This document shows, piece after piece, positions 1 through 11,200 of a stretch of DNA of 64,000 bases. The position numbers and the translations under genes are program-made. The notes below the pieces were generated by a model. The model did not search any database. It was given only the letters and a program-made list of their open reading frames with translations, and was not told the DNA's origin. This DNA is from Platanthera guangdongensis (taxonomy: Eukaryota; Streptophyta; Magnoliopsida; Asparagales; Orchidaceae). Numbering within the stretch: position 1 is the first letter of the stretch; each line of letters opens with the position of its first letter. The stretch covers positions 16,727,059 through 16,791,058 of the forward strand of contig CM077152.1 of assembly GCA_039583875.1 (NCBI GenBank), in the 5' to 3' direction.

Positions 1-4
1 TAAG

Positions 5-3000
5 ATGGAGGAGGTGATGACGACGTTGCTCTCAAATGAAACAATGAGTAAATTTGGCCCTAGCACCAGCGTGGGTTTGTTCGTAAAGAACAAAGAACCG
101 GTCAGAGAGAGATCAATAGACAGAGGGAAGAAGGCCAATCGACTTGGGTCCAAGTATAGGTACAAAAAGAACCAGTGTCACTACTACAAAGAAGAAAGGC
201 ACTAGAAAAATAACTATCCGAAGAAAAAGGCGAAAGAGAAGAATCAGGCACCACAGGAGGCGGATGTGGCTTCAGACCCAGAGAGCGATGCTGACGTACT
301 CCATGCCCAATTGACCCTCAACTCTACCGACACTTTGATCATGGATACGGGATGCTCGTATCACATGTGCCAGAATATAGAATGGTTTACTTCAGGCAAT
401 GTGACGGCGGTCGCGTTTTGATGGGAAACGACTCAGAGTGCAAGACGCGCGAGATCAACAACACTAGAATAAAAAAGTTCGACGGAACAAACAACCCCCT
501 TACAGACGTAAGGTACGTGCCTGATCTGAGGCATTTCCCTAGGTACTCTGGAGGCGGCCGGATACTCTTACACCGGCGAAGGCGAATATCTGAAGGTCAA
601 GAGAGGCACTCTTGTGGTTATGAAAGGAGAGCGCTCGGGCACTCTCTACAGACTGATCGACATCACAATTGTCGGTGATGCAGCAGTTGCTGCGACGTCA
701 GATGAGGATGCATCTCTGTTGTGGCAAGCCAGGCTTAGTCACATGAGCGAGAGAGGACTGTTGGAGCTTCACAAGAAGGGCCTACTGAAAGGGGTCAAGA
801 CGTGCAAGTTAGACTTCTGCGAGACCTATGTTCTTGGGAAGCAGTGCAAGGCCAAGTTCGTAACATCAACAAAGCGGAGTAAGTATGCACTGGAGTATAT
901 ACACTCAGATGTTTGGGGGCATGCCCAAGAGCCTTCGCTTGGAGGCTCCATATACTTCGTGACCTTCATCGACGACTTCTCAAGAAAAGTCTGGATTTAC
1001 TTTCTGAAGCATAAATCTGAAGGTTTTGAGAAGTTCAAAATCTGAAAGACGAAAGTATTTTTCCTAAGATTCGTAGTAATTTCATTTAGAAGTCTGCATT
1101 CTTAATTTTAGTAATTCAAGAAAATCACTAATTTCATTCTACTTGGATTTAAGGAAAAGGCCTAGCTGGTATTTGCAATCACTGAACCAATCACCTCGCT
1201 GTGGAAATGATTATTACTCACTTTTTATTACTTGACACGGCACTTGCACTTGCGTTTAAATACGTAGACCATTTAGGGCGTATCAGCAGACCGTGAAGAG
1301 AGTGAAATACCTCAGATCTGACAATGACGGTGAATACACCTCAGCGGAGTTTCGGGCATGCTACAATCAGGAGGGCATCACTTGCCATCTCACTATTCCT
1401 GGCACACCACAGCAAAACAGTGCCGCATAAAGAATGAATAGGACACTACTGGAGAGAGCTCGGTGTATGCGTCTATTTTCTGGTCTACCTAAATCTTTTT
1501 GGGCCGAACAATCAATACGGCATGCTATCTAGTGAATCGGTCTCCATCGATGTCACTGGATCTGAAGTCACCACAAGAAGTTTGGCTATGTAAGCCGGTT
1601 GACTACTCTGATATTAACATCTTTGGTTGTCCAGTGTACACCCTAGTGCAGGACTCGGAATGAACAAAGCTCGATGTTAAGTCCAAGAGTTGTATTTATC
1701 TGGACCGAAAGGCCGACACGAAGGAGGTCAAGATCTGCAACCTTGAAACCAAGAAGGTGGAAGTGAAGCGCGAAGTCATCTTCGATGAGGCCTCTATGTT
1801 TAAGAAGTCTCAGTCTCATTCTAAAGAAGTGGAGAAGACTCCAGTCACACCACTAGAGGTGGAGCTGGAAGGAAACGACAAAGCTAATGATCATGAAGAT
1901 TCCTCCGATCCGGAGGATGCTGATGTTGTGCAACCTACTAAAGTGGATCTGTACTCTATTGCCAGAGAAAGGGTAACGAGAGAGGTCAGACTACCTCTCA
2001 GGCTACAGGACACCGTAGCATATTCCTTTCAGGTGATATCCTCTGATCCCGGTTCTTATCAAGAAGCCATGGAGAGAAGTGACAACTCTCAGTGGAAATA
2101 AGCTATGTTGGAGGAAATGGACTCACTACGAAAAAATCAGACTTGGGATCTGGTCGGCCTACCGAAAGGAGCCAAGGCAATCAGCTCAAGTAGGTGTTCA
2201 GGAAGAAGGAGTCCACATCTGGGAAGGACACATGGAGGTACAAGGATAGATTCGTTGCAAAGGGATTTGCGCAAAAGAAAGGAGTTGATTTCGACAAAAT
2301 CTTCTCATCCGTGATGAAGCACTGCTCCATACGGGTGTTACTTGCTATAGTGGCGAGGTTGGACTTGGAGCTGGAGCAAATGGACGTGAAGACGGCTTTT
2401 CTTCATGATAACTTAGAGGAGGAGATCTATATTCTGTAGCCTGAAGAGTTCATTGAACCAGGAAATGAGAAAAAGGTGTGCAAACTAAGAAGATCACTCT
2501 ACGGTCCGAAGCAAGCTCCGACAATGTGGAACAAGAGATTCGACACGTTCATGACTTTACAGGGTTTCAACAATAGCCAGTACGACAGCTGTGTCTACTA
2601 CAAGTTCCTAGCTAAATGGAGACATTCTGATTTTAATGTTGTATGTCGACGACATGTTAATTGTGTGCAAGTCATCCTGAGAGATTCAATTACTGAAGCA
2701 GAAGTTGCATATTGAGTTTGAGATAAAAGTTCTCGGTCATGCGCAGAAAATTCTTGTGATGGAGATCAAGCGGGACAGAAAGTGTGGCATGCTTTGGCTT
2801 TCTCAGACCGGATACATCAAGAAGGTTCTGAAGAAATTCAGTATGATGGATTCCAAGGCAGTCACTACTCCTCTGAGACAGTAGTTCAGATTATCATCTC
2901 AAAAGTGTCCAGACACCAATGAGAAATGCCAGAAGATGCTTAGCTTATCGTACGTCAGTGTGGTAGGATGCTTGATGTACGCGATGATCTACACAAGACC

Positions 3001-3564
3001 AGATGTCGCTCAGGCTATGAGCGTTGTCAGCAGATACATGGGGAATCCAGAACGACAGTACTGGGAAGCCGTCAAGTGGATTCTAAGATATTGAAAGGAA
3101 CTCCAGACGTCGGCTTAGTGTTCCAAAAGAGCAAGGATGTCAGTACTCTAGAGGGCTACGTCGATTCCGACTACGTCGGCGACCTCGATAGGAGAAGATC
3201 TACTTTTGGGTATATCTTCCTTCTAGGTGGAGGTCTCATCAGTTGGAAAGCCACTCTTCAGGACATCGCGACTCTATCTACGACAGAAGCCGAGTACATT
3301 GTCGTAGTGGAAGCGGGAAAGGAAGCCATCTGGCTCAAAGGACTCGCCAAAGAACTCGGGATTTCTCAGGAGGCGGTGAAGTTGCACTGTGACACTCAGA
3401 GTACAATCTATCTGGCTAAATACCCGGTCTATCATGCTAGGACAAAACACATCGACGGGCGCTGCCACAAGTTGAGAGTGTTCGTTGCTGGCGGAGATAT
3501 TCAGTTACTAAAGGTGCCCACGAATGATAATATTGCGGACATGCTGACCAAACCAGTGACATGA
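5..3564 (+). pseudogene. copia gag-pol remnant
   Basis: The reading frame is broken many times but domains appear in canonical copia order: a degenerate zinc knuckle near 165-205, protease active site DTG at 341-370, GAG-pre-integrase with the W-x-A-R-L-S-H motif near 720-760, integrase core pieces at 880-1045 and 1290-1560 (including an RSDNDGEY segment), RT palm start MDVKTAFL near 2380, and RNase H from about 3150 (YVDSDYVGDLDRRRSTFGY; TTEAEY) to the stop at 3562-3564. The integrase is split by an AT-rich segment at about 1046-1275. No function is expected from the protein. Confidence 0.88.
1046..1275. other. AT-rich insertion inside copia integrase remnant
   Basis: About 230 bp of AT-rich DNA separates two halves of the copia integrase core. 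It has no coding match, starts just after the FEKFK segment and ends before the VKYLRSDNDGEY segment. It could be a small insertion or diverged DNA; clear terminal repeats were not found. Confidence 0.5.
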
Positions 3565-3710
3565 GTCAAGTTCAAGCACTGCCTTGACTTGACTCATATT
3601 GGTACATGCTGATTGGGGCAACCCCAGGGAGAGGGGGTAGTTTTGCCGGAGGGAGAAGATCCAAGCTAGCCGCAGATGGAGTTTGTCGTGTGAGGTGTCA
3701 TGGTGGAGTT

Positions 3711-4495
3711 TGTTGTATTTGCCACCTCACCAATCTGTGAGAGACTTTGATTCCTAATCCGTGCTAAATTAATTTCGGAAGATAATTAAGGGAGAATAAT
3801 TCTCCAGGCTAGCCTTCCCCTTTTGAGCTTGCCAAACCTGGCAAGCTACTATTCCGCCTTGCTGTTATATAAGGAGGAGGAGGGGGCGGTAATCATCCAT
3901 CTGAAATACAAGCAATCAAGAGAGAAAGTATTCGTGTTGTTGGTGGAGTTCTCTTCCCGGCGATTCCGCCGCGGCAGTGGCAGCAGGTGTGACAAGGGGC
4001 GGCTACTCCAAGAGGAGCTAACGGAAGCTGCATCCAGTCGGATCCAGTCGGATCGACATCAGGCCGGCTTCCTGCAGTCGTTCCAGACTGCGGTGGTGAT
4101 CCCAGGCGGTGCGGCGACATCAGGCGGCTGATCCAGGCGAGTTCGGCTTCAGGAGTGCAGACCAGGCGGCGATTCCCGTGAAGAAGAAGAACAGTACCAC
4201 TGTCGCCCGACGACATCACTATCGCCCGACGATAGTCCTTTTTTTTCAGCTTTTTGGTTTTCTCTTTATTGCTCGACCTTTGCGGTCTCAGTTGTAATCT
4301 GTAACTCCTCATTTGATAGTAGATCTTTTCTGACGCGCTTTCCCCGTCGACGTAGGAGCTTCTCTCCGAATCACGTAAATTTTATTTGTCGTCTGTGTGC
4401 TTGAAATCTCGCTCAGTTATTTATTTTGCTGATTGTTTTGCTCGATTCATATTCCGTTGCGCTACCGCGGTACTCGTTCCGATTGAATAACAACA
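3711..4495 (+). repeat. 3' LTR of the upstream copia element
   Basis: Starts TGTTGTATTTGCC after a purine-rich GGTGGAG tract and ends AATAACAACA, giving TG...CA ends over about 785 bp. A TATA-like TATATAA sits at 3866-3872, as expected of an LTR promoter. The start is the less certain boundary, because a similar GGAGTTTGT string occurs about 30 bp upstream. Its transcription direction is the same as that of the NAC gene, whose start codon is about 530 bp further on. Confidence 0.65.
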
Positions 4496-4878
4496 AAGAT
4501 CCTCTACAAATGGAGTGAAATGGACAACATCCATTTTACAGTGCAGATCTATTTCTAGCTGATCGAACGGATTTGCTAATTTCATCTTTTTATATTTTTC
4601 TTTTAATCAAAAAATTTTGCGCCATCAGGACTCCGTTTTTTGGCATAGCGGTGGCCGACGTGAATAGGGTAATTATGAAACGTCGTTAGCGAGCACCCAA
4701 CCGTACCTAAGGAACAACATCGATTTTTATGTTCAAAACTATTGTCTTGCCAAATATGCTTTCCATATGACGGTGTCCTTTTTGTTCAAACTTATGAGAG
4801 CAAAAACAAACGCTGCCCGAAACAGAGCCTCAAATAAAAGAGAATGCCGATTCATTTTTCTCACCGTCTTCTTCTCCC

Positions 4879-4885
4879 TATAAAG
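4879..4885 (+). promoter_or_regulatory. Probable TATA box of the NAC gene
   Basis: TATAAAG lies about 145 bp upstream of the NAC start codon, in a pyrimidine-rich context typical of plant core promoters. The whole stretch 4496-5029 between the copia LTR and the ATG is the only unique upstream DNA left; no other gene or element was recognised there. Confidence 0.55.
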
Positions 4886-5029
4886 AAGAAACAAAAAACC
4901 TCGCCGGCAGCATCTCAAAGTCATCAGCCGCCCCTATTCTCTCACCGCCCTCTTAAGCTTAATTAACCCGCTACTTCCTCACTCTTTCAATGAATTAGAC
5001 AAATATATTCCCTGCTAATTAACGGTAAA

Positions 5030-5207
5030 ATGGAAGGAAGCCGGCACATGGCCGGCGGTCAGCTCCCTCCTGGCTTCCGTTTCCACCCCACAGATGAAGA
5101 GCTCATCATCCACTACCTTAAGAAGAAGATTGCCGCAGCTCTTCCTCCCGCATCATCCATAATCGCCGAAGTCAATCTCTACCGGCACAGCCCATGGGAG
5201 CTCCCAG
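5030..5207 (+). CDS. NAC gene exon 1
   Basis: 178 nt, residues 1-59 plus one base of codon 60. It encodes the N-terminal subdomains A and B up to PWELP. The ATG at 5030 is chosen because it precedes the conserved [14 protein letters not shown] by 11 residues, normal for the family; a second in-frame ATG (residue 7) is possible. The donor is CCCAG|GTCAGC. Confidence 0.92.
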
Positions 5208-8200
5208 GTCAGCACTTCATCTTTATATATTCCCCTGCATAAGCCTTCGTTTTCACTTCGTCGAAGTGGTTGCTCGTAGAAATGGCATTTTTCGGAGAAG
5301 GGGAGTGGTTCTTTTTCACCCCGAGGGAGCGCAAGTACCCAAACGGAGTTCGGCCAAACCGCGCCGCCGGGTCAGGGTATTGGAAGGCCACGGGAACCGA
5401 CAAGCCCATCCTTGCTGCCGCCGGCGGACAATGCATCGGCGTTAAGAAGGCGCTTGCGTTCTACAATGGCCGGCCGCCCAAAGGGACGAAGACTGACTGG
5501 GTAATGAGCGAGTACCGCCTCCTCGGCAATACCATCCCTCCTCTGCCTCCCAAGCAGAGAGGATTCATGCGAGTAAGCTTAAATTACTAAGTTGAACATG
5601 CATTTCATTCCCCTTAATGTTAGTTACTTTGAATGAAATTTATTTATTTTTACTACTAATTCCTTCGTGAAATTTTTCGGTGCATTTCTCTGCAAAAATA
5701 AGCCGATTAATCGAAATACTATTATATTTGGCAATACTGACAGAATTTTTAGAATATTGTGGTATTGCACGAAAACAACTCTGTTGTAAAATATCAGATC
5801 GTACGGCTGCATTCTCACACATAAAATTAGGTGTGCGAATCACACCTAAAATTTATCCTATTTTACGCAGCGACAACAATGATGAATACGGGGTTATGAA
5901 TTGTATTTCGTGAACACCGAATCAGAGCAAAAACCCCGCTACCAAGGATGATAGCGTTTTTTATCCAAACGCGTGGGAACAAAAAAACATCACGCCCAAT
6001 GAAGCCTTAGTATAATAAAATTTTATACTTTTGAAGTTGCATTTCATAATTTGCTTGCAAAATATGTTTATAATGGTTTAGAGTGGTTTAGAAATTAAGA
6101 AGGTAATTAGAAAAATATATTTGGGGTGGTGGGGGAATGATTTTGACATTATGCATCCAAATGTGTTTATATAAGTTATATAGAGAGATAATTGTTGGGG
6201 ATTGATGAACCTCATTTTATATGTGATGGGTGTGCATATACCCACCTTCCCCATGATTTTCACTAAAATTAATGGGATCATGGGTTTGACCTCGCGTGCG
6301 ATCCCCGCACTCGATCCTCGCACGCCGATCTCACTACTTATGATGGGGAAACCGCCACACCTCGTCGGCTGCGGGCGGCCGGCCTCCTCCCCGGACGCCG
6401 CCCGCCCGCCCCCATTCATGCAGCCAAGGGGGGCGGCCGCCCGGGCCGCCCCCTCCTCGGTCGCCCGAACAGCCAAGGGGGCGACCACCCCGACCGCCCC
6501 CTCTCCCAGCCACCCGTGCGGCCGAGAGGGGCAGCCTATCGGGCCGCCCCCGCCGTGGCCGACGGTGGCCAAAGGGGCGGCCGCCTCGGACGCCCCCTCG
6601 CCGTGGCCGCCGGGGGCCTAAGGGGCGGCCGACCGCCCCATCCCTCGGTCGTCGGCGTGCGGCCAAAGGGAGCGGCCACCTCTCCCCAGCCGTCGTCGGC
6701 GGCTCTCCCTCGCCGGCGAACTTGGCGGCAAGTTCGGCGGCCGCCCGCGGAGGCCCGCTCCCGCCGTCCAATTAGGGGGGAGCGTCCTCGACCGTTTGAT
6801 CCGCGCGTAACCACCCACTAACCACCAGGTTAGTGGAGAGAATTTAATTAATATTTTATTATTTATTCATGGAGCTCTCCAAATAACGGGATACGCGTAT
6901 CGAAAACTATAGTAAAAACATTTATGAAGGTGGTTACGGTGTGCGGATAGCCGCGTAACTGCTGTAACCACCTCTCGGATCCTATTAAAGGAGCGTCAGG
7001 CATCCTCATTTCTCATCTTTTTCTGATCTTTTCTCTTCAGAGTCTTATTTTTTCTCAGGTCGAAGCTCTGTCAATTTTCTCCTACGAGCGACACCCGAGC
7101 CGCATTCCAGCCACACTCGTGCCACAAGCGGGTAAAGTCAAAGCCACCCGACGAAGCCCGCTCGTTCAAGTTTAAAGCGGCTCCTGCAACTGCAAGACCA
7201 AGTGCTCCGCCTCCCATCCAGAACCAGCAAGTCGCTATCCGAAGACCACCAGCGTGATGCACAATTTGTAACAACTCCCGGCGCGACGACATGTCGTCCG
7301 TCGTGTGAAAAGTATTCTCTCACCCCATAATTGTAACAAGAGGTGGTCTGTCACCCGCGGCTTCGCGAACCAGCTGTAACCGCCAGGAAATAGTGGATTT
7401 TGACCGGCACGGATCCGGTCACGTGGTTTTTTACCCAGTTGAGGGATTTTTCCACGTTAAAACTACTCGTGTACAATCGACCCACTCTTTTGGCTGCGTG
7501 CGCGCTCGACCGTCCCGAGAGCTAAGACGGTCCAAGAATTCCGGTCCGACCGGGTCGTTGAGTTAGTCTGCAACAGTTTGACGTCGTCTGTGAGAAACGA
7601 GTTCCCAACATTTTCAGAAGACAATACCGTCAACACAGTGGTACTCATGACTAGAGATTATGGCAGGAGTTACCCGCACTCCAGAAGGGATGACCCTGGG
7701 GGGCACGTCAGTCCAGTTCCCTCTTACTTTCCTGTCAACATGCTTGGAGCAGAACCCACCCCCCCCCCCCCCACCCCCCCACCCCCCGCGCGTGGATGGT
7801 TAAGTCCGCGAAGCCCGTCCTGCCAGAGAACCTGAAGCTCAAAATCACCGCAACTACCCAGAAGTAGCGAGCCTCGATGAAAGGATCACGCGTGAAGAAA
7901 TTCTCAACTTAATCACAGAAAAGCGAGAGCGAGCCAAGCAGAGTGCCGCTTCGGCTAGCCGCCCCCTCCATCATTACTCGCAATTTGCACCTGAGATCCT
8001 GACACACCCAATCCCTCACGGTTTCAGGCTCCCGAAGATTGAGTCGTACGATGGTACAAGTGACTCGTCAGAGCATCTCAGACAATTCGCAATCATGATG
8101 CAACTTTCCAATGCCTCGGATCAACTGTTGTGTCAAGCTTTCCTAACGACTTTGAAAGGACAAGCTCGCATATGGTTCCTATCTCTGAAGGAGGGGGAGA

Positions 8201-11200
8201 TAAAGAATTTTGCAAAACTATCACAACAATTCACGGACCAATTCATCGTCAGCCGCCGAGTAGTTAAAGATTCTTCCCACTTGTCTGGGATCCGCAAAAG
8301 TGAAGGAGAAACCCTCGGAGATTTTTTTCGTCGTTTCACTGTAGAAGCACGACTGATCCCGGGCATCAGCCCCGAGCTCTTACGAGGATTCATCTTAGGA
8401 GGACTCCGCCCCGACAACTTCTATTCAGCATTAATGAGAGAAACAACAACAAGTTGTCACGATCTAATACGACGAGTCGAAGCCCAGATTGCAGCTGATG
8501 AAGCAATCAAGACGCATCAAAAATAATTCGATAGAGGCATAAAAAGGAGAAGGGAGCAAGAAGTTTCATCAGACCTGGGGAAGAACATCAAATGTCGTCG
8601 CAACCCACGACCTCGACATCACCTGAAATACACACCCCTTAATACCTCCAGAACAAATGTACTTCACGTAATCCAAGGCAGCGAGGCGCTCCGCAAGTCC
8701 AGACGCCTTGCTAAAAATGCGGGGGACCAAACTATGTACTGTGAGTTCGACCATAGACAAGGACATGACACAGAAAATTGCTCAAATCTTAAGGAGGAGA
8801 TCGAGTATCTCATTAAACAAGGCCTCCTGGGGAGATTCTTAAAGCGCTAAGCACCAAGTCCGCTAACAGGAAATTGGCCAACTGTTTGCTAGAACGGACT
8901 GGGGGGCAACCCCTAAGTCAACCAGCCCAAGAGAGGGCTTCGTACCTATCAGGGGGGCTCTGCCCATTGTAGAGTTTATCAATTTACTTTCATATGAATT
9001 CTTCATGTAAATTTATACAATAACAGTCTCACGACTGTAACTCTAATAACTTTAAAGAATTTCTTATTTCAGGACTATAGAAGGCGAGCATCATCTGTAC
9101 GATTTGAAATGCATATTCACTTCGCCCAAGTATAGAGGCGTCCATTTACACTTACAGCAACTGCCTCCGAGCAGCGCCCTCCTCACAGCAACTGCCTTCG
9201 GGCAGTGCGCTTCTCACACCAACTGCTTTTGGACAGCGTGCTCCTTATAGCAACTGCATCCGTACAGCGCGCTCGTTACAGCAACTGCCTACGTGCATCG
9301 TGCTCCTCACAGCAAATGCCTTCGGGCGGCGCGTTCCTCACAGCAACTGCCTCCGGGCAGCACGCTCCTCACAGCCCCTGCCTCCGTGCAGCGCACTTCT
9401 CACAGCAACTGCCTTCGGGAAGCGTGCTCCTCACAGCAACTACCTTCGGGCAGCACGCTCCTCACTGCAACTGCCTTCGGGCAGCACCCTCCATACAAAA
9501 ACTGCTTCTGTGCAGCGCGCTCCTCAGAGCAACTACCTTCGGGCAGCGTGCTCCTTACAGCAACTGTCTCTGTACAGCGCGCTCCTCACAGCAACTGCCT
9601 TTGGGAAGCGCGCTCCTCACAGCAACTGCCTTTGGGAAGCGCGCTCCTCACAGCAACTGCCTTCGGGGCAGTGCGCTCCTTACAACAACTGCATCTGTAC
9701 AACGCGCTTCTCACAACAACTATCTTCGGGTAGCGCGCTCCTCACAACAATTTCCTTCGGACAGCGCGCTTCTCACAGCAACTGCCTTCGGGCAGCGCGC
9801 TCCTTACAGCAACTGCCTTCGGGCAGCGCGCTCCTTACAGCAACGGCCTCTAGGCAACGCGCTCCTTATAATACTTGGATCAGATATTTACATTATCCAG
9901 CAATTCTCTCTTGAGCAGCCATCAGCGCTCAGGTAAAAAGAAGAAAAAGAGCACAATTATCACAGCTACATGCAAGTACATGTGCAAAGGCGCCAATCAA
10001 GAACTGTCAAACAATAAAGACGGCGTACAAGTCATCAGACTAGAAAAGCAAAAAATGCAAACATGCACTAATACAAGGAAACAGCGCCGCTACATGTTGG
10101 CCGTGTCAACATCAGAGCTCTCATCGCCAGAGATATCATCAAAGCTAAGGTTGGATACGTCGCGCCCCAAACTCCTGCCAACAAGTCAAAAAGCCTTCGA
10201 GACTCCATGCCTGAGGGCCAACTCTCGAACGTCTTCCATCCGAGGCTCCACCTCCTTGCTCCAGATCTCCTCGCGAACGTCCTCACCGATCAAGCACTGA
10301 TCCCGCATGTAATCCAAAGATTCCATATACTCTGCGAGGCCAGCTACCTTCAACTCCGACACACGGCTATCAGAAGACAACGCCTTCACCTAGGCCTTCG
10401 CCGCACCAAGCTCCGTCTCCAAACGAGAAGTCTCCTCTTGGGCACACTTTAGCATCTGCGTAGTCCTCTCCACCAGAGACTTCTACACTTCTAGAAAAAC
10501 CCGAGTCTCCACCAACTCCGCATTCAGCTCCGGTCCCATCCGGCGAAATCGAGAAATATTCTGGTCATTATCATCCTTCAAGGCGACTAGAGAGCCCTCC
10601 GTGGCTTGAAACTTCTCCTGAAGGGACAGATATCTGTCCTTCAAACCCACATAATGATCATTCAAAGTGACGGCAATCTGAACCTGAGCCTCGATCTGCA
10701 TAAGAAAAGAGAGAAGTCAGTGCAATACAACAATAAAGCAGAGCCAAAAATGATTAAGCTCACTTACCACTTCGTTCATCGCCTTCAAAGAAGAAGATAG
10801 CCTCGGAGCTGCTGCCTCCGTAGGGAAAGATTAGGGGGCAGACGAACCAAGCACTTGAACATCGGGATGCGAACCGTCACAGCCACCTGAAGGAGAGTCA
10901 ATACTCGGAGAAGACAAACAAGGCGTCGAACTACCTCCACCTTGAGGAACTGCAACGGCCGTCCTCTTCCAACTACAACCCAAAGACGTCACAGCGGTCC
11001 GCCCAGGGACTGAAGAAAGGCCACACCGCAACAAACACTTCTCTTCCACGAACGAAGAAATGCAGAACAGACGGTTAGCCACCTCACGAGGCTCTAAAAA
11101 TCCAAGTACTGGAGTGAACTCCTGCTCCTTTCCCTTTTGGTGATGACAACGGTCAGGCAACGCATTCCACAGCTCTAGCAAGCCCCAAGAATTCCTGACA

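Larger units (their letters stand above)
1..4495 (+). mobile_element. Decayed Ty1/copia retrotransposon (Tork/Tnt1-like), 5' end outside window
   Basis: Remnant of a copia element in the order gag end, protease, integrase, reverse transcriptase, RNase H, 3' LTR, all on the plus strand. Multiple stops and frame changes show it is dead. The protease signature DTGCSYHMC and the GAG-pre-integrase style (VMKGERSGTLYRL) resemble the Tork/Tnt1 group; that clade call is inference. The 5' LTR lies upstream of the window, so the target-site duplication cannot be checked. The element points toward the NAC gene and is its immediate upstream neighbour. Confidence 0.88.

Noticed and set aside
5680..5913. 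ORF of 77 codons after NAC exon 2
   Set aside because: Inside intron 2, AT-rich, no domain; the conserved exon 3 explains the gene.
6334..6821. Arg/Gly/Pro-rich ORFs on both strands
   Set aside because: They lie in the GC-rich block of the element A LTR; open on both strands because GC-rich DNA has few stops.
9205..9936. Long ORFs (up to 243 codons) in three overlapping frames
   Set aside because: They are readings of one 31-bp tandem repeat in different phases, with no domain or codon signal.
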